From: Colwellia sp.
Lineage (GTDB): Bacteria; Pseudomonadota; Gammaproteobacteria; Enterobacterales; Alteromonadaceae
Assembly (NCBI GenBank): GCA_002733765.1
Contig: NVWU01000011.1
Coordinates: forward strand, 62,001 to 126,000
Reading direction: 5' to 3'
Length of the DNA stretch: 64,000 nucleotides
The notes beneath the pieces were generated by a model. The model saw nothing but the letters and a program-made list of their open reading frames with translations. It searched no databases and was not told where the DNA came from. The translations under genes were made by a program, and so were the position numbers. Of the stretch, positions 46,029-54,162 are shown piece after piece. Numbering within the stretch: position 1 is the first letter of the stretch; each line of letters opens with the position of its first letter.

Positions 46029-47564
46029 ATGAACAACAACGACATCGTACAAAAACTGTGGAATCTTTGTGACGTATTACGAGATGACGGCATTAACTAC
46101 AGCGACTATGTTACCGAATTAGTCTTGTTACTGTTTTTAAAGATGGTGCATGAAAAAACCGAAGCGGGACTATTCAATAAACATCCCTTGCCCGATGGTT
46201 GTTGCTGGACAGACATAGAAAAAAAATCAGGTTTGAACCTGCTCGATGATTACAAACAAATATTATATAAACTGTCGACTGGTAAAGATGCCCAAGGCGA
46301 TTTCGTTCATAATGATCCACTAATTTTAGCCATTTATGCCGATGCACAAACTCGGTTGCGTGAACCGCGTCACCTTGAGCAACTAATAAAATCACTGGAT
46401 AAAATTGATTGGTTTAGTGTCACTAAAGACGGTTTAGGCGATCTTTACGAAGGCTTGTTAGAAAAGAACGCCAATGAAACAAAATCAGGTGCTGGTCAAT
46501 ATTTTACTCCACGTGCCTTAATTGACTCTATGGTACGTTGTATTAAACCAACTCCGGGTGAGGTTATTCAAGATCCCGCCGCGGGTACTGCAGGTTTCTT
46601 AATTGCCGCCGATCATTACATGAAAGGTTTGAGCGATGATTACATGGACTTAATCCCCAAAGAAGCTAATTTTCAAAAGAATGAAGCATTTGTCGGTGTC
46701 GAGTTAGTACCATCAACCCGCCGTTTAGCATTAATGAACTGTTTATTACACGGCATGGAAGGTGACGATGAAGGTGTGGTGCATTTAGGGAACTCGTTAG
46801 GGCAAGTAGGTGCTAGTTTGCCTAAAGCCGATATTATCCTAGCCAACCCACCTTTTGGTACCTCTAAAGGTGGCGACGCCTCTATTACTCGCGACGATTT
46901 AACCTTTCCCACCAGCAATAAACAATTGGCATTTTTGCAACATATTTACCGCAACTTAAAGCCCGGTGGTCGCGCTGCCGTGGTACTGCCAGACAACGTA
47001 TTATTTGAAGCAGGTATCGGTAAAGACGTGCGCAGCGATTTAATGGATAAATGTAATCTGCATACTATCTTGCGCCTGCCAACGGGTATTTTCTACGCTG
47101 CTGGCGTTAAAACCAATGTGTTATTTTTTACCAAAGGCAGCGTCAAAGACAAGCACCAAGAAGAAAACTGCACCGACAATACTTGGTTTTATGATCTACG
47201 TACTAATATGCCAAGTTTTGGTAAACGCACACCTTTTGGTCAAAGCCACCTTAAACCATTTGAACTTGTTTTTGGCGAAGATGCCAATGGACAAAACACT
47301 CGCAAGGAAGGCGAATGGAGTTTCACCGAAAAAGATAAGGTGAATGATGCAGTCTTCAGCCGCTGGCAGTGTTTTAGTCGTGATTTCATTCGTGATACTA
47401 AAGGTGATTCACTCGATATCAGTTGGATTAAGGATAAAGACAGTGTTGATGCTGCTGATTTAGGAACACCTGAAGAACTAGCCGGTGAAGCTATGACGGA
47501 GCTGAAAGGCGCACTGGCAGGACTTGAATCTTTGATAGCCTCGTTAACTGATAAGGTGAAGTAA
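46029..47564 (+). CDS. hsdM: Type I restriction-modification methyltransferase subunit
   Basis: A 511-residue N6-adenine methyltransferase. HsdM_N helical domain (about 5-130), then GAGQYFTPRALID, motif I DPAAGTAGFL (182-191) and catalytic motif IV NPPF (273-276). It methylates the host recognition site and forms the core of the complex with HsdS. The stop codon overlaps the hsdS ATG by one base (TAATG). Confidence 0.96.
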   Translation: MNNNDIVQKLWNLCDVLRDDGINYSDYVTELVLLLFLKMVHEKTEAGLFNKHPLPDGCCWTDIEKKSGLNLLDDYKQILYKLSTGKDAQGDFVHNDPLILAIYADAQTRLREPRHLEQLIKSLDKIDWFSVTKDGLGDLYEGLLEKNANETKSGAGQYFTPRALIDSMVRCIKPTPGEVIQDPAAGTAGFLIAADHYMKGLSDDYMDLIPKEANFQKNEAFVGVELVPSTRRLALMNCLLHGMEGDDEGVVHLGNSLGQVGASLPKADIILANPPFGTSKGGDASITRDDLTFPTSNKQLAFLQHIYRNLKPGGRAAVVLPDNVLFEAGIGKDVRSDLMDKCNLHTILRLPTGIFYAAGVKTNVLFFTKGSVKDKHQEENCTDNTWFYDLRTNMPSFGKRTPFGQSHLKPFELVFGEDANGQNTRKEGEWSFTEKDKVNDAVFSRWQCFSRDFIRDTKGDSLDISWIKDKDSVDAADLGTPEELAGEAMTELKGALAGLESLIASLTDKVK

Positions 47565-49150
47565 TGAACCAAGTACTACCTAAAGGCTGGTTAGATACAA
47601 AGTTGGGCAGTATTGTCGATTATGGTAAGGCTGTTAAAAGTGTTTTGTCAGATGTAGAACCGGACTCTTGGATATTAGAGCTAGAAGATATCGAAAAAGA
47701 TTCATCAAAATTACTGAAGCTTGTAACCGCATCTGAACGACCTTTCAAAAGTACAAAAAACACCTTTAAAAAAGGTGATGTTTTGTACGGTAAATTACGC
47801 CCATACTTGAATAAGGTCATTGTTGCCATTGAAGACGGAGTTTGTTCTACAGAGATAATTCCAATAAATTCAGAACCATTTTGTTTGAATAAATATATGT
47901 TTTATTGGCTAAAATGTTCTAAATTCCTACATTATGTGGATGAAGTAAGCCATGGCGTAAATATGCCTAGGCTTGGTACTTCGGATGGTAAATCTGCACC
48001 ATTTCGCTTAGCACCACTAGCTGAACAAAAAGAAATTGTTACTCAATTGGACAAACTATTAGCGCAGGTCGAAAGCACCAAAGCCCGCCTCGATGCTATT
48101 CCCACCATCCTAAAGCGCTTCCGCCAATCCGTTCTCGCCGCCGCGGTGAGTGGAGAATTGACGGAGAAGTGGCGAAGCGATGAATCTAAACTATGGAAAA
48201 AAATTAAGCTACAGGAAGCGGCTAATATTATAGATCCACAACCTAGTCATAGAACTCCAAAGGCTGTCGAAGGTGGTGTTCCATATGTGAGTATTGGTGA
48301 TCTTAAAAGTGACGGCACTATTAACTTTGAAGGTGCAAGAAAAGTCTCACATGATGTACTCGTTGAGCATAAAGCTCGTTATCAATTAAAGAAAGGTGAC
48401 TTTGTTTTTGGAAAAATAGGTACGCTTGGGAAAGCAACTGAATTACCAATCGACATAGAGTATACCTTGTCGGCAAATGTAATTTTAATTCAACCTAATA
48501 CTGCTGTTTCTTTACCTAAATTTATACAATATTTTTTGTCTTCACCAACAACAATGGAGGAGGTCGCTAGACAATCTAATTCAACATCTCAAGCAGCGTT
48601 TGGGATAAAGAAAATGAGAGCTTTTGTTTGTGAACTTCCCTCACTTGTCGAGCAAACCGAAATCGTCCGCCACGTAGAAGAACTATTTGGCTATGCAGAT
48701 AATGTTGAAGCCCAAGTCAACGCAGCTCAAGAACGGGTTAATAACCTCACTCAATCAATATTAGCCAAAGCATTTAGCGGCGAACTCACCGCTAAATGGC
48801 GGGCACAAAACCCTGATTTAATCACCGGCGAAAATTCCGCAGAGGCCTTACTTGAAAAAATTAAAGAAGAGCGTGCAGCACTTGCCGTTAAAAATAAAAC
48901 AACTAGAAAGAAAAAAACAATAAAAAAAGTTGTTACTAAAAAAATAGTAAAGCTTGCAAAGGAGCTAAGTAATCCTATCGAGCGGGTATTGGCTACAGAG
49001 GGGGCACTCAGTCCACAGCAAATATTTGATAAATTAGCTAATGATTTATCTTTGCCCGATGTTTTTGCCGAAATAGCAAAATTGTTAGCTGACAATAAAA
49101 TAGCAGAAACCAGCAAGGATGGCGTGAAAGCCGTAACATTGACCTTATGA
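47564..49150 (+). CDS. hsdS: Type I specificity subunit with C-terminal extension
   Basis: A 528-residue specificity subunit with two target-recognition domains (about 1-160 and 205-365), each followed by a helical spacer: LAPLAEQKEIVTQLDKLLAQ with SVLAAAVSGELTEKW, and LVEQTEIVRHVEELF with SILAKAFSGELTAKW. Beyond the second spacer is a long tail: a Lys-rich linker (KTTRKKKTIKKVVTKK) and about 60 residues that look like a winged helix (GALSPQQIFDKLANDL). Usual HsdS proteins are 400-460 residues. It overlaps the next gene by ATGA. Confidence 0.94.
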   Translation: MNQVLPKGWLDTKLGSIVDYGKAVKSVLSDVEPDSWILELEDIEKDSSKLLKLVTASERPFKSTKNTFKKGDVLYGKLRPYLNKVIVAIEDGVCSTEIIPINSEPFCLNKYMFYWLKCSKFLHYVDEVSHGVNMPRLGTSDGKSAPFRLAPLAEQKEIVTQLDKLLAQVESTKARLDAIPTILKRFRQSVLAAAVSGELTEKWRSDESKLWKKIKLQEAANIIDPQPSHRTPKAVEGGVPYVSIGDLKSDGTINFEGARKVSHDVLVEHKARYQLKKGDFVFGKIGTLGKATELPIDIEYTLSANVILIQPNTAVSLPKFIQYFLSSPTTMEEVARQSNSTSQAAFGIKKMRAFVCELPSLVEQTEIVRHVEELFGYADNVEAQVNAAQERVNNLTQSILAKAFSGELTAKWRAQNPDLITGENSAEALLEKIKEERAALAVKNKTTRKKKTIKKVVTKKIVKLAKELSNPIERVLATEGALSPQQIFDKLANDLSLPDVFAEIAKLLADNKIAETSKDGVKAVTLTL

Positions 49151-50718
49151 GATTAATCTACTTAAAAATCATATCAGAGTTTAAAAACCTTCAAGGCATT
49201 GAGTTAAAGTTAAATGCTGAGGAAAATCGTACTGTTATTATTGGTCAAAATGGTACGGGTAAGTCTAATATTATCGAAGCTCTGGTACATATTTTTAAGC
49301 AGTTGGATTCTGGCGAACCACCAGTATTTAGTTATGATATAAAGTATAAAGTAGGTGATGGCGAGGTGGAAACTTTGCTGCATATAATTACCGATAAAGA
49401 CAATGAACCCTACTATGATATTAAATATCAGGAGTATAACTCGGGTGTAGCTATAACGGACTGGTTGCCTGTTAATATAGCTAAAGTTAAACGTGATCAA
49501 TATGGTTTATCTCCCTACCTTCCACGAAATGTATTTGCTTATTATTCCGGCCCAAGTGATAGATTAGAATCATTGTTTTATGAAAAACGCCGAGAATTCT
49601 ATTTAGAAGTGATAAAAGAAGACTCAAATATTCGAGATAATATTCGACCATTCTTTTATGCTAAACCTTTTCATAGCCAGTTTTCATTACTTGCCTTTTT
49701 TATTGCTCGCGGCTTTCCTCAAGCAGAAAAGTTTCTTCAGCGAGAACTATCAATAGAAAGCTTTCAATCAGCTACTTTTGTACTAACTCAACCATCATGG
49801 GGCAATAGCGATGTGAATGATTTTTGGGGAGCTACAGGAGCAATTCGTGACTTTCTCGAATTAATTAAAGAGCATTGTCTTGGCTCTGTTGAAACAGTAG
49901 AACCCATATTAAATGATTTATCTCGTCGTCAAAAAACAAAAAAAACATTGAGTTTCTACTTGCCGACTAAAGCAAAACTAGACCAACTAGCACGCAATAT
50001 GCGACCTGAAGATCTCTTCAAAATATTAGAAGCAACTTATCTTTCAGGTGTGTTAGAGCGTGTTGAAATTAAAGTTAAACAAACTAAATCTCTACAAGAA
50101 GTTGTATTCTCTGAGCTTAGTGAGGGTGAGCAACAGCTGTTAACTATTTTTGGTTTATTGCAATTTACCGCGAAGCGAGATGCGTTATTTTTACTTGATG
50201 AACCCGACACTCACTTAAACCCGAACTGGGCTGCTAAGTATCATCAGTTTTTGGAAATATTTATTCCTGAAGGTTTTAAAAGCCACATCATAATGACCAC
50301 CCATCATCCGTTGTCTATTGCAGAGTTAAAGCAAGAGCAAATTCAGGTGGTAAAACGTAGCTATGAGACACAGAAAATATCAGTAAAGAGTCCCGATAAA
50401 AGCCCTAGGGGAATGAACGTCAATGGCATTTTAACCAGTGACATGTTTGGAATGTTAACGACGTTAGACAACGATACTCAAAGCCTCATTAGAGAACGGC
50501 GGGAGTTAGTTGTTACCAACGTCGATCCCGAGCGGCTTGAACAGCTGAATACGAAGCTGGAGGTGTTAGGATATGGTTATATTCATCCTGATGAAGATTA
50601 TCGCCAATTTTTAATTGCTCGAAGTAAATATCTTGAATATGGCAAAGAGGTAGCATCTGTAGAAGCTCGCAAGAAAATGATAAAAAACATACTTGCTGAT
50701 ATGAAGGTCTCAGGATGA
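49147..50718 (+). CDS. Restriction-system-associated AAA ATPase
   Basis: A 523-residue ABC/RecF-like ATPase. Walker A GQNGTGKS is at 33-40, the signature LSEGEQQLLTIFGLL near 330 and Walker B LFLLDEPDTHLNP near 345-357; the H-loop lies in MTTHHPLSI. The family is regularly found downstream of type I hsdS and beside an HNH gene; here both are present. It resembles PtuA-type ATPases of Septu in plan. It overlaps hsdS and the HNH fragment by four bases each, so it is a coupled part of the operon. Confidence 0.9.
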   Translation: MRLIYLKIISEFKNLQGIELKLNAEENRTVIIGQNGTGKSNIIEALVHIFKQLDSGEPPVFSYDIKYKVGDGEVETLLHIITDKDNEPYYDIKYQEYNSGVAITDWLPVNIAKVKRDQYGLSPYLPRNVFAYYSGPSDRLESLFYEKRREFYLEVIKEDSNIRDNIRPFFYAKPFHSQFSLLAFFIARGFPQAEKFLQRELSIESFQSATFVLTQPSWGNSDVNDFWGATGAIRDFLELIKEHCLGSVETVEPILNDLSRRQKTKKTLSFYLPTKAKLDQLARNMRPEDLFKILEATYLSGVLERVEIKVKQTKSLQEVVFSELSEGEQQLLTIFGLLQFTAKRDALFLLDEPDTHLNPNWAAKYHQFLEIFIPEGFKSHIIMTTHHPLSIAELKQEQIQVVKRSYETQKISVKSPDKSPRGMNVNGILTSDMFGMLTTLDNDTQSLIRERRELVVTNVDPERLEQLNTKLEVLGYGYIHPDEDYRQFLIARSKYLEYGKEVASVEARKKMIKNILADMKVSG

Positions 50719-50903
50719 GATATATAGATAAAGATAGGTTCAATAATTGTAAACCTGCAGACTGGGATACAAATGCTCTTGCTTGGTCTTTAAGGGTTGA
50801 GCGTTCAGTCACTCCTAAAGATGTTATTAGGAGTATTGGTAACAAGTGGAGTTTACTCAAGCCTGGTTTTATCAGTGAATATGGGGATAAGTGTTGGTAT
50901 TGA
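50715..50903 (+). pseudogene. HNH (PtuB/TIGR02646-like) gene, 5' fragment cut by an IS remnant
   Basis: The first 62 codons, MRYIDKDRFNNCKPADWDTN through ISEYGDKCWY, resemble the N-terminus of TIGR02646/PtuB-like HNH nucleases, where KCWYC begins the zinc-binding site. The frame ends at TGA (50901) exactly where IS-like sequence begins, one residue before the second Cys. The HNH catalytic part is gone. It overlaps the ATPase gene by ATGA, so the ATPase/HNH pair was once coupled. The product should be inactive. Confidence 0.75.
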
Positions 50904-51115
50904 TCAGCGATGTTTTTCGCTTGAATCTTTTCGTTACGAACAAAACGATATGCACCTTCCATATCCGCAGGAGAGTGAGTTATTTGCACTATAGGCTTTC
51001 CTGGCTCTCTCACTAGTGCTGCTGCTAATTTTACCAAGCGAGATGTTCTTCTTGGGTCACCTAGATTTGCTGTTCCAAATTGGGTATTTGCCCACTCGTT
51101 GCTACTATCTATCAT
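50903..51115 (-). pseudogene. Tn5/IS50-like (IS4 group) transposase, N-terminal fragment
   Basis: On the minus strand, MIDSSNEWANTQFGTANLGD, RRTSRLVKLAAALV, HSPADMEGAYRFVRNEKIQAKNIADQ match the N-terminal DNA-binding domain of Tn5-like transposases (ALGDPRRTARL and EGAYRFIRN are hallmarks). After about 71 residues the frame enters the HNH gene antisense and similarity ends. No catalytic DDE domain is present. Confidence 0.82.
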
Positions 51116-51221
51116 CAGTTAAGTCACTTTTGTTATGTACCTCCTGATCTGATCGCAGTAAATTTATTTAGTTCAAAAAAATCTCAAATTTTTCAATCTA
51201 GGATTTGTGTATAAGAGACAG
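50903..51221 (-). mobile_element. Remnant of an IS50/Tn5-like insertion sequence
   Basis: It consists of the transposase N-terminal fragment and an outer end at 51202-51221, GATTTGTGTATAAGAGACAG, which closely resembles the 19-base Tn5 outside and mosaic ends (TGTGTATAAGAG-CAG). The CAG terminus faces right, so the element lay to the left; its other end and most of the transposase were deleted and the break is joined to the HNH gene. Confidence 0.75.
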
Positions 51222-51426
51222 CCTAAAGGAAGGGATGAACCCCTTACCCATAAACTAGAAATAATGACTTCATAAGTTCTTTTTAAGGCTTATTCTAATA
51301 ATTAACTGTAAGCATCAAACGTTAAGTGACATCAATGACTATACCCAGAAAAAAATACACGGCTAAATTAAACTCTGTTACGAAAATAGTGATGAAAAAT
51401 TATCGCTTTACTTACTACTCAAGATT
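51222..51426. other. Non-coding right edge of the island
   Basis: About 205 AT-rich bases between the IS end and the right att repeat. No reading frame or repeat was recognised. Several short runs (CCCCTTACCC, TAAGTGACATCAATGA) might be integrase arm sites, but this cannot be shown by eye. Confidence 0.4.
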
Positions 51427-51446
51427 CAGATTGCGAATATAGAATA
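51427..51446. other. Right attachment-site repeat (attR core)
   Basis: CAGATTGCGAATATAGAATA is identical to the yicC 3' end at 36482-36501. It is followed by ordinary chromosomal sequence and the terminator at 51479. Confidence 0.85.
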
Positions 51447-51478
51447 GTTATTACCCAACGAATTTTGTCTATTAAATG

Positions 51479-51504
51479 GCCATCATGAAACGATGGCTTT
51501 TTTT
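51479..51504 (+). terminator. Displaced yicC terminator
   Basis: GCCATC-ATGAAAC-GATGGC followed by seven Ts. It lies 33 bases after the right att copy; before insertion it would have stood just after yicC. Confidence 0.8.
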
Positions 51505-51588
51505 ATGTGTAATTAAACATGATTACGTAGTAAAGGTACCTATTGCTTGCTATAACATCAGTAGAAATTTTATAAGGATACCTTCAAT

Positions 51589-52245
51589 ATGATTACCCTA
51601 TCCGCAGAGCAATGTCGCATTATCGGCGTAATGCTAGAAAAAGAAACCACAACACCAGAGCAATATTCGCTTTCTGTAAACGCTATTACTACCGGCTGCA
51701 ATCAAAAAAGTAATCGTGATCCAGTCATGTCACTTGCAGATGGTGAGGTACAAAACGGTGTTGATGAACTGGTAAAAATGAGCCAGTTAATGGTGGATCA
51801 CAAAGCTTCAGGCCGAGTAAGTAAATATTTTCATCTTTTTTGTGATACCGAATTTGGCAGTTTGAAGTTTACAGCTCAGCAACGAGCCATTATTTGTGTA
51901 CTACTGCTCAGAGGGCCTCAAACACCAGGTGAATTAAGAACTCGCACTAATCGTTTAGCTGACTTTACCGATGTAAGTGAAGTTGAAACAGCCCTTACTC
52001 AATTGCAAAGTTTAAGCAACCAACCCCTGGTTAAAAAACTTGAGCGTGAGTCCCGCTACGTACATTTATTCTCAGATATTGATGAAAGCTACTTGGTTGA
52101 GTCTAACGATAACAGTATTCAAAGTGATGCTGCCTCTTCAGAAAATAATAAGCAACTAGCGCAGAGAGTAACAGAGTTAGAGCAACAAGTAGCTTTATTA
52201 ATAGAACAAGTTACCTGTTTAACTGAGTTACTTGAAGATAAATAA
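51589..52245 (+). CDS. yceH: YceH family protein (UPF0502)
   Basis: A 218-residue DUF480 protein: LSAEQCRIIGVMLEKETTTP at the start, NQKSNRDPVMSL, RGPQTPGELRTRTNRLADF in the second winged-helix domain, and a C-terminal coiled coil (NKQLAQRVTELEQQVALLIE). The family has two winged helices and unknown function. It follows the island and forms its own unit. Confidence 0.92.
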   Translation: MITLSAEQCRIIGVMLEKETTTPEQYSLSVNAITTGCNQKSNRDPVMSLADGEVQNGVDELVKMSQLMVDHKASGRVSKYFHLFCDTEFGSLKFTAQQRAIICVLLLRGPQTPGELRTRTNRLADFTDVSEVETALTQLQSLSNQPLVKKLERESRYVHLFSDIDESYLVESNDNSIQSDAASSENNKQLAQRVTELEQQVALLIEQVTCLTELLEDK

Positions 52246-52452
52246 TTGTTAAATAAGTAGCGTGAGCAGATAAAAAATATAGGATGATATTTTTTATCAT
52301 TATTTTAATGTTCTAAAAGTCCATAAAGCCAATAATTTTGTTGTGTTTTTCGATCTATCCTTAGATGCTTTATTAAAAGTTACTTTGAATCGCTTCTGTA
52401 CTTGCTCGTCATTCACTATTAACCATTTTCATGTTTATATGCATAACATCCG

Positions 52453-52482
52453 AGCATAGGGTCGCTTTGCTGACCCTATGCT
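52453..52482. terminator. Hairpin terminator candidate after yceH
   Basis: AGCATAGGGTC-GCTTTGCT-GACCCTATGCT is a perfect 11-base stem followed by GGTTTTG on the plus strand. It lies between yceH and the convergent gene at 52499 and may serve both. Confidence 0.6.
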
Positions 52483-52498
52483 GGTTTTGTTCGCTTTA

Positions 52499-52843
52499 TT
52501 AATCTGCAGAGGGGGCGGCAAGATTAATGCCCGTTGCCGAGCTGATTGCCTTCCATAAAACACCAATAATTGCATTCCATACTTTTTCAATGGTAACCAT
52601 TAAAAGTCCTCTAAGTGTTTTAGCAAAATTCAGCGCCATATCCTCAAGAGAATCTAAAAAGAAATCTCGTAAGTCTTCGTCAATGTCTCCTGATACTACA
52701 CCCGCAGCGATTATCTCCCCTTGTTTAGCAAGAGCCTTCAATTGCCGTTCAGAAAACCCTCGCAAAGCGGTCACGTCTTGGTTTATTACTTGTGATATAG
52801 CACCTTTCATATCGGTAATTAACTGCTCAATATCAATAGACAT
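52499..52843 (-). CDS. Small helical protein of unknown function
   Basis: A 114-residue protein with AAGGAGAAAGTT just before its ATG. It is predicted wholly helical: charged first half (MSIDIEQLITDMKGAISQVI, LRGFSERQLKALAKQGEII), then an amphipathic stretch and a hydrophobic C-terminal segment (LLMVTIEKVWNAIIGVLWKA). It might be membrane-associated. No family recognised. It lies between yceH and an IS1595-type element, so it may be accessory. Confidence 0.65.
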   Translation of the reverse strand: MSIDIEQLITDMKGAISQVINQDVTALRGFSERQLKALAKQGEIIAAGVVSGDIDEDLRDFFLDSLEDMALNFAKTLRGLLMVTIEKVWNAIIGVLWKAISSATGINLAAPSAD

Positions 52844-52920
52844 AACTTTCTCCTTTATCTATCTAAAAATGATTCATAAGTAAGCGCTTGATCCATTGAA
52901 ATGATTACAGCATTTTTAAA

Positions 52921-53962
52921 TGGCTCTGTTGTAGCTAATTGTTGTCTATACTTGTAAATAAGACCTAACTGATTGAAGGTACTAGCAATGAAGACTAAAT
53001 CATTTGTAAGTAAGCTTAATCTAATCACTAAAGCACTTTTCTCTATGACACCAGCCCAAAGAGAGGTAGTTCACCAGTCAATTCAAGCATTAGGCACTGA
53101 AATTAGCACGGATGAGTTAATCCAGCCACTTTTCGATGCGCTATCCCAATGCCCACACTGTCATTCTAACCGTTTAAAAAAATGGGGGAAGTCTGGTTCA
53201 ATACAACGCTATCGTTGTAAGGGGTGCTTTAAAACCTTTAATAATAAGACCAATACACCACTCGCTAAACTACATAAGAGTCACTTATGGGAAGAATATG
53301 CACGCTGTATGATGTTAAGACTAACCCTAAGAGAAGCCGCCGATATTTGTAATATTAACCTTAGAACTGCTTTTCTATGGCGTCATCGTTTCTTGAAGGC
53401 TCAATCGGGTAACAATCACGATAAATTATCTGGCATTATTGAAGTTGATGAGTTTTTCCTTGCCTACTCAGAAAAAGGATCGAACACATTAACAAAGCAA
53501 ACTAAACCCAGAAAACGGGGTGGCAATATTGATAAAAGAACTAAAGGTGGACAGGTCAGCGTACTTTTATCTATTGATCGTAGTAACCATATGATTAACC
53601 CTATATTATCGGCTGATACTACAGCAGAAATAGCGGCAAACCTTACGGATAATATAACGGAAAACTCAGTATTATGTAGTGATGGGTCATGGTCATATGT
53701 GACGATTGCGAAAGAAAAAAACTGTGATCATAAACGACTAATAAACGGTAAATTGAGGGTGATAGATAAGGTTTATCATATCCAAACAGTGAACGGAGCA
53801 ATAGCTCACTTTAAGGGATGGGTTAACGGAAAGATGAAAGGAGTGGCCACAAAGTATTTATCAAATTATCTCGCTTGGTTTAGGGAAAGTAACGCAAAGC
53901 TCAATAAACAGGAAATATTAGTGGCGGCCTATGGGTGACAACAGTGTTCTACAACAGAGCCA
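52921..53962 (+). mobile_element. IS1595-family insertion sequence, apparently complete
   Basis: Ends TGGCTCTGTTGTAG and CTACAACAGAGCCA are perfect 14-base inverted repeats; similarity extends to 26 bases with mismatches, ending TGTTGTC. They enclose one intact transposase gene. Flanks are AT-rich (TTTTTAAA left, TAAAAAAA right), so an 8-base target duplication cannot be confirmed. The element sits between a small gene and rpoH. Confidence 0.85.
52988..53938 (+). CDS. IS1595 family transposase
   Basis: A 316-residue transposase, start at the ATG at 52988 (MKTKSFVSKLNLIT) with GAAGG upstream; a TTG extension is less likely. It has an N-terminal zinc ribbon (CPHCHSN and CKGC, residues about 54-82), a helix-turn-helix and an ISXO2-like DDE domain with IIEVDEFFLAYSEKG, VLCSDGSWSY and HFKGWVNGKMKGVATKYLSN. 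No frameshift or stop, so it may be active. Confidence 0.93.
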   Translation: MKTKSFVSKLNLITKALFSMTPAQREVVHQSIQALGTEISTDELIQPLFDALSQCPHCHSNRLKKWGKSGSIQRYRCKGCFKTFNNKTNTPLAKLHKSHLWEEYARCMMLRLTLREAADICNINLRTAFLWRHRFLKAQSGNNHDKLSGIIEVDEFFLAYSEKGSNTLTKQTKPRKRGGNIDKRTKGGQVSVLLSIDRSNHMINPILSADTTAEIAANLTDNITENSVLCSDGSWSYVTIAKEKNCDHKRLINGKLRVIDKVYHIQTVNGAIAHFKGWVNGKMKGVATKYLSNYLAWFRESNAKLNKQEILVAAYG

Positions 53963-54162
53963 TAAAAAAAGACCGAGTTAACAAATTTTAACAAATATTT
54001 CACTAAATAAATGTAAGATCATCTTGTTTCGTCCTTTCTATTAAGATAATGTTTGTCGGCACTTGGCGCTCTATGTATGGTGTAGGTAGTTAAAACACCC
54101 ATTTTATGTTAAAATATCGAGCGAAAAACAAGTAAAAGGTTTCAGAAAAGAGGTTTTTATAT

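Larger units (their letters stand above)
36482..51446. mobile_element. Genomic island integrated in the 3' end of yicC
   Basis: The segment is bounded by exact 20-base copies of the yicC 3' end (36482-36501 and 51427-51446). It carries a damaged tyrosine integrase beside the left repeat, AlpA-like regulators, a YagK/YfjJ-type protein and a restriction/defence cluster. Beyond the right copy the sequence continues into a terminator suited to yicC. Loss of the integrase catalytic end makes the island probably immobile by itself. Confidence 0.88.

Noticed and set aside
50513-51115. A 200-residue minus-strand frame that could be called one gene.
   Set aside because: Only the part from 51115 to about 50903 resembles a Tn5-like transposase; the rest is antisense to the ATPase and HNH genes, so it is a chimera made by the IS break.
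51202-51221. TGTGTATAAGAGACAG could be leftover sequencing adapter (Tn5 mosaic end).
   Set aside because: The bases before it differ from the adapter, and a matching Tn5-like transposase fragment lies 87 bases away in the right orientation, so a natural IS end is more likely.
52913-53970. 8-base target duplication around the IS1595 element.
   Set aside because: Flanks are both AT-rich but not identical (TTTTTAAA and TAAAAAAA), so no duplication can be claimed.
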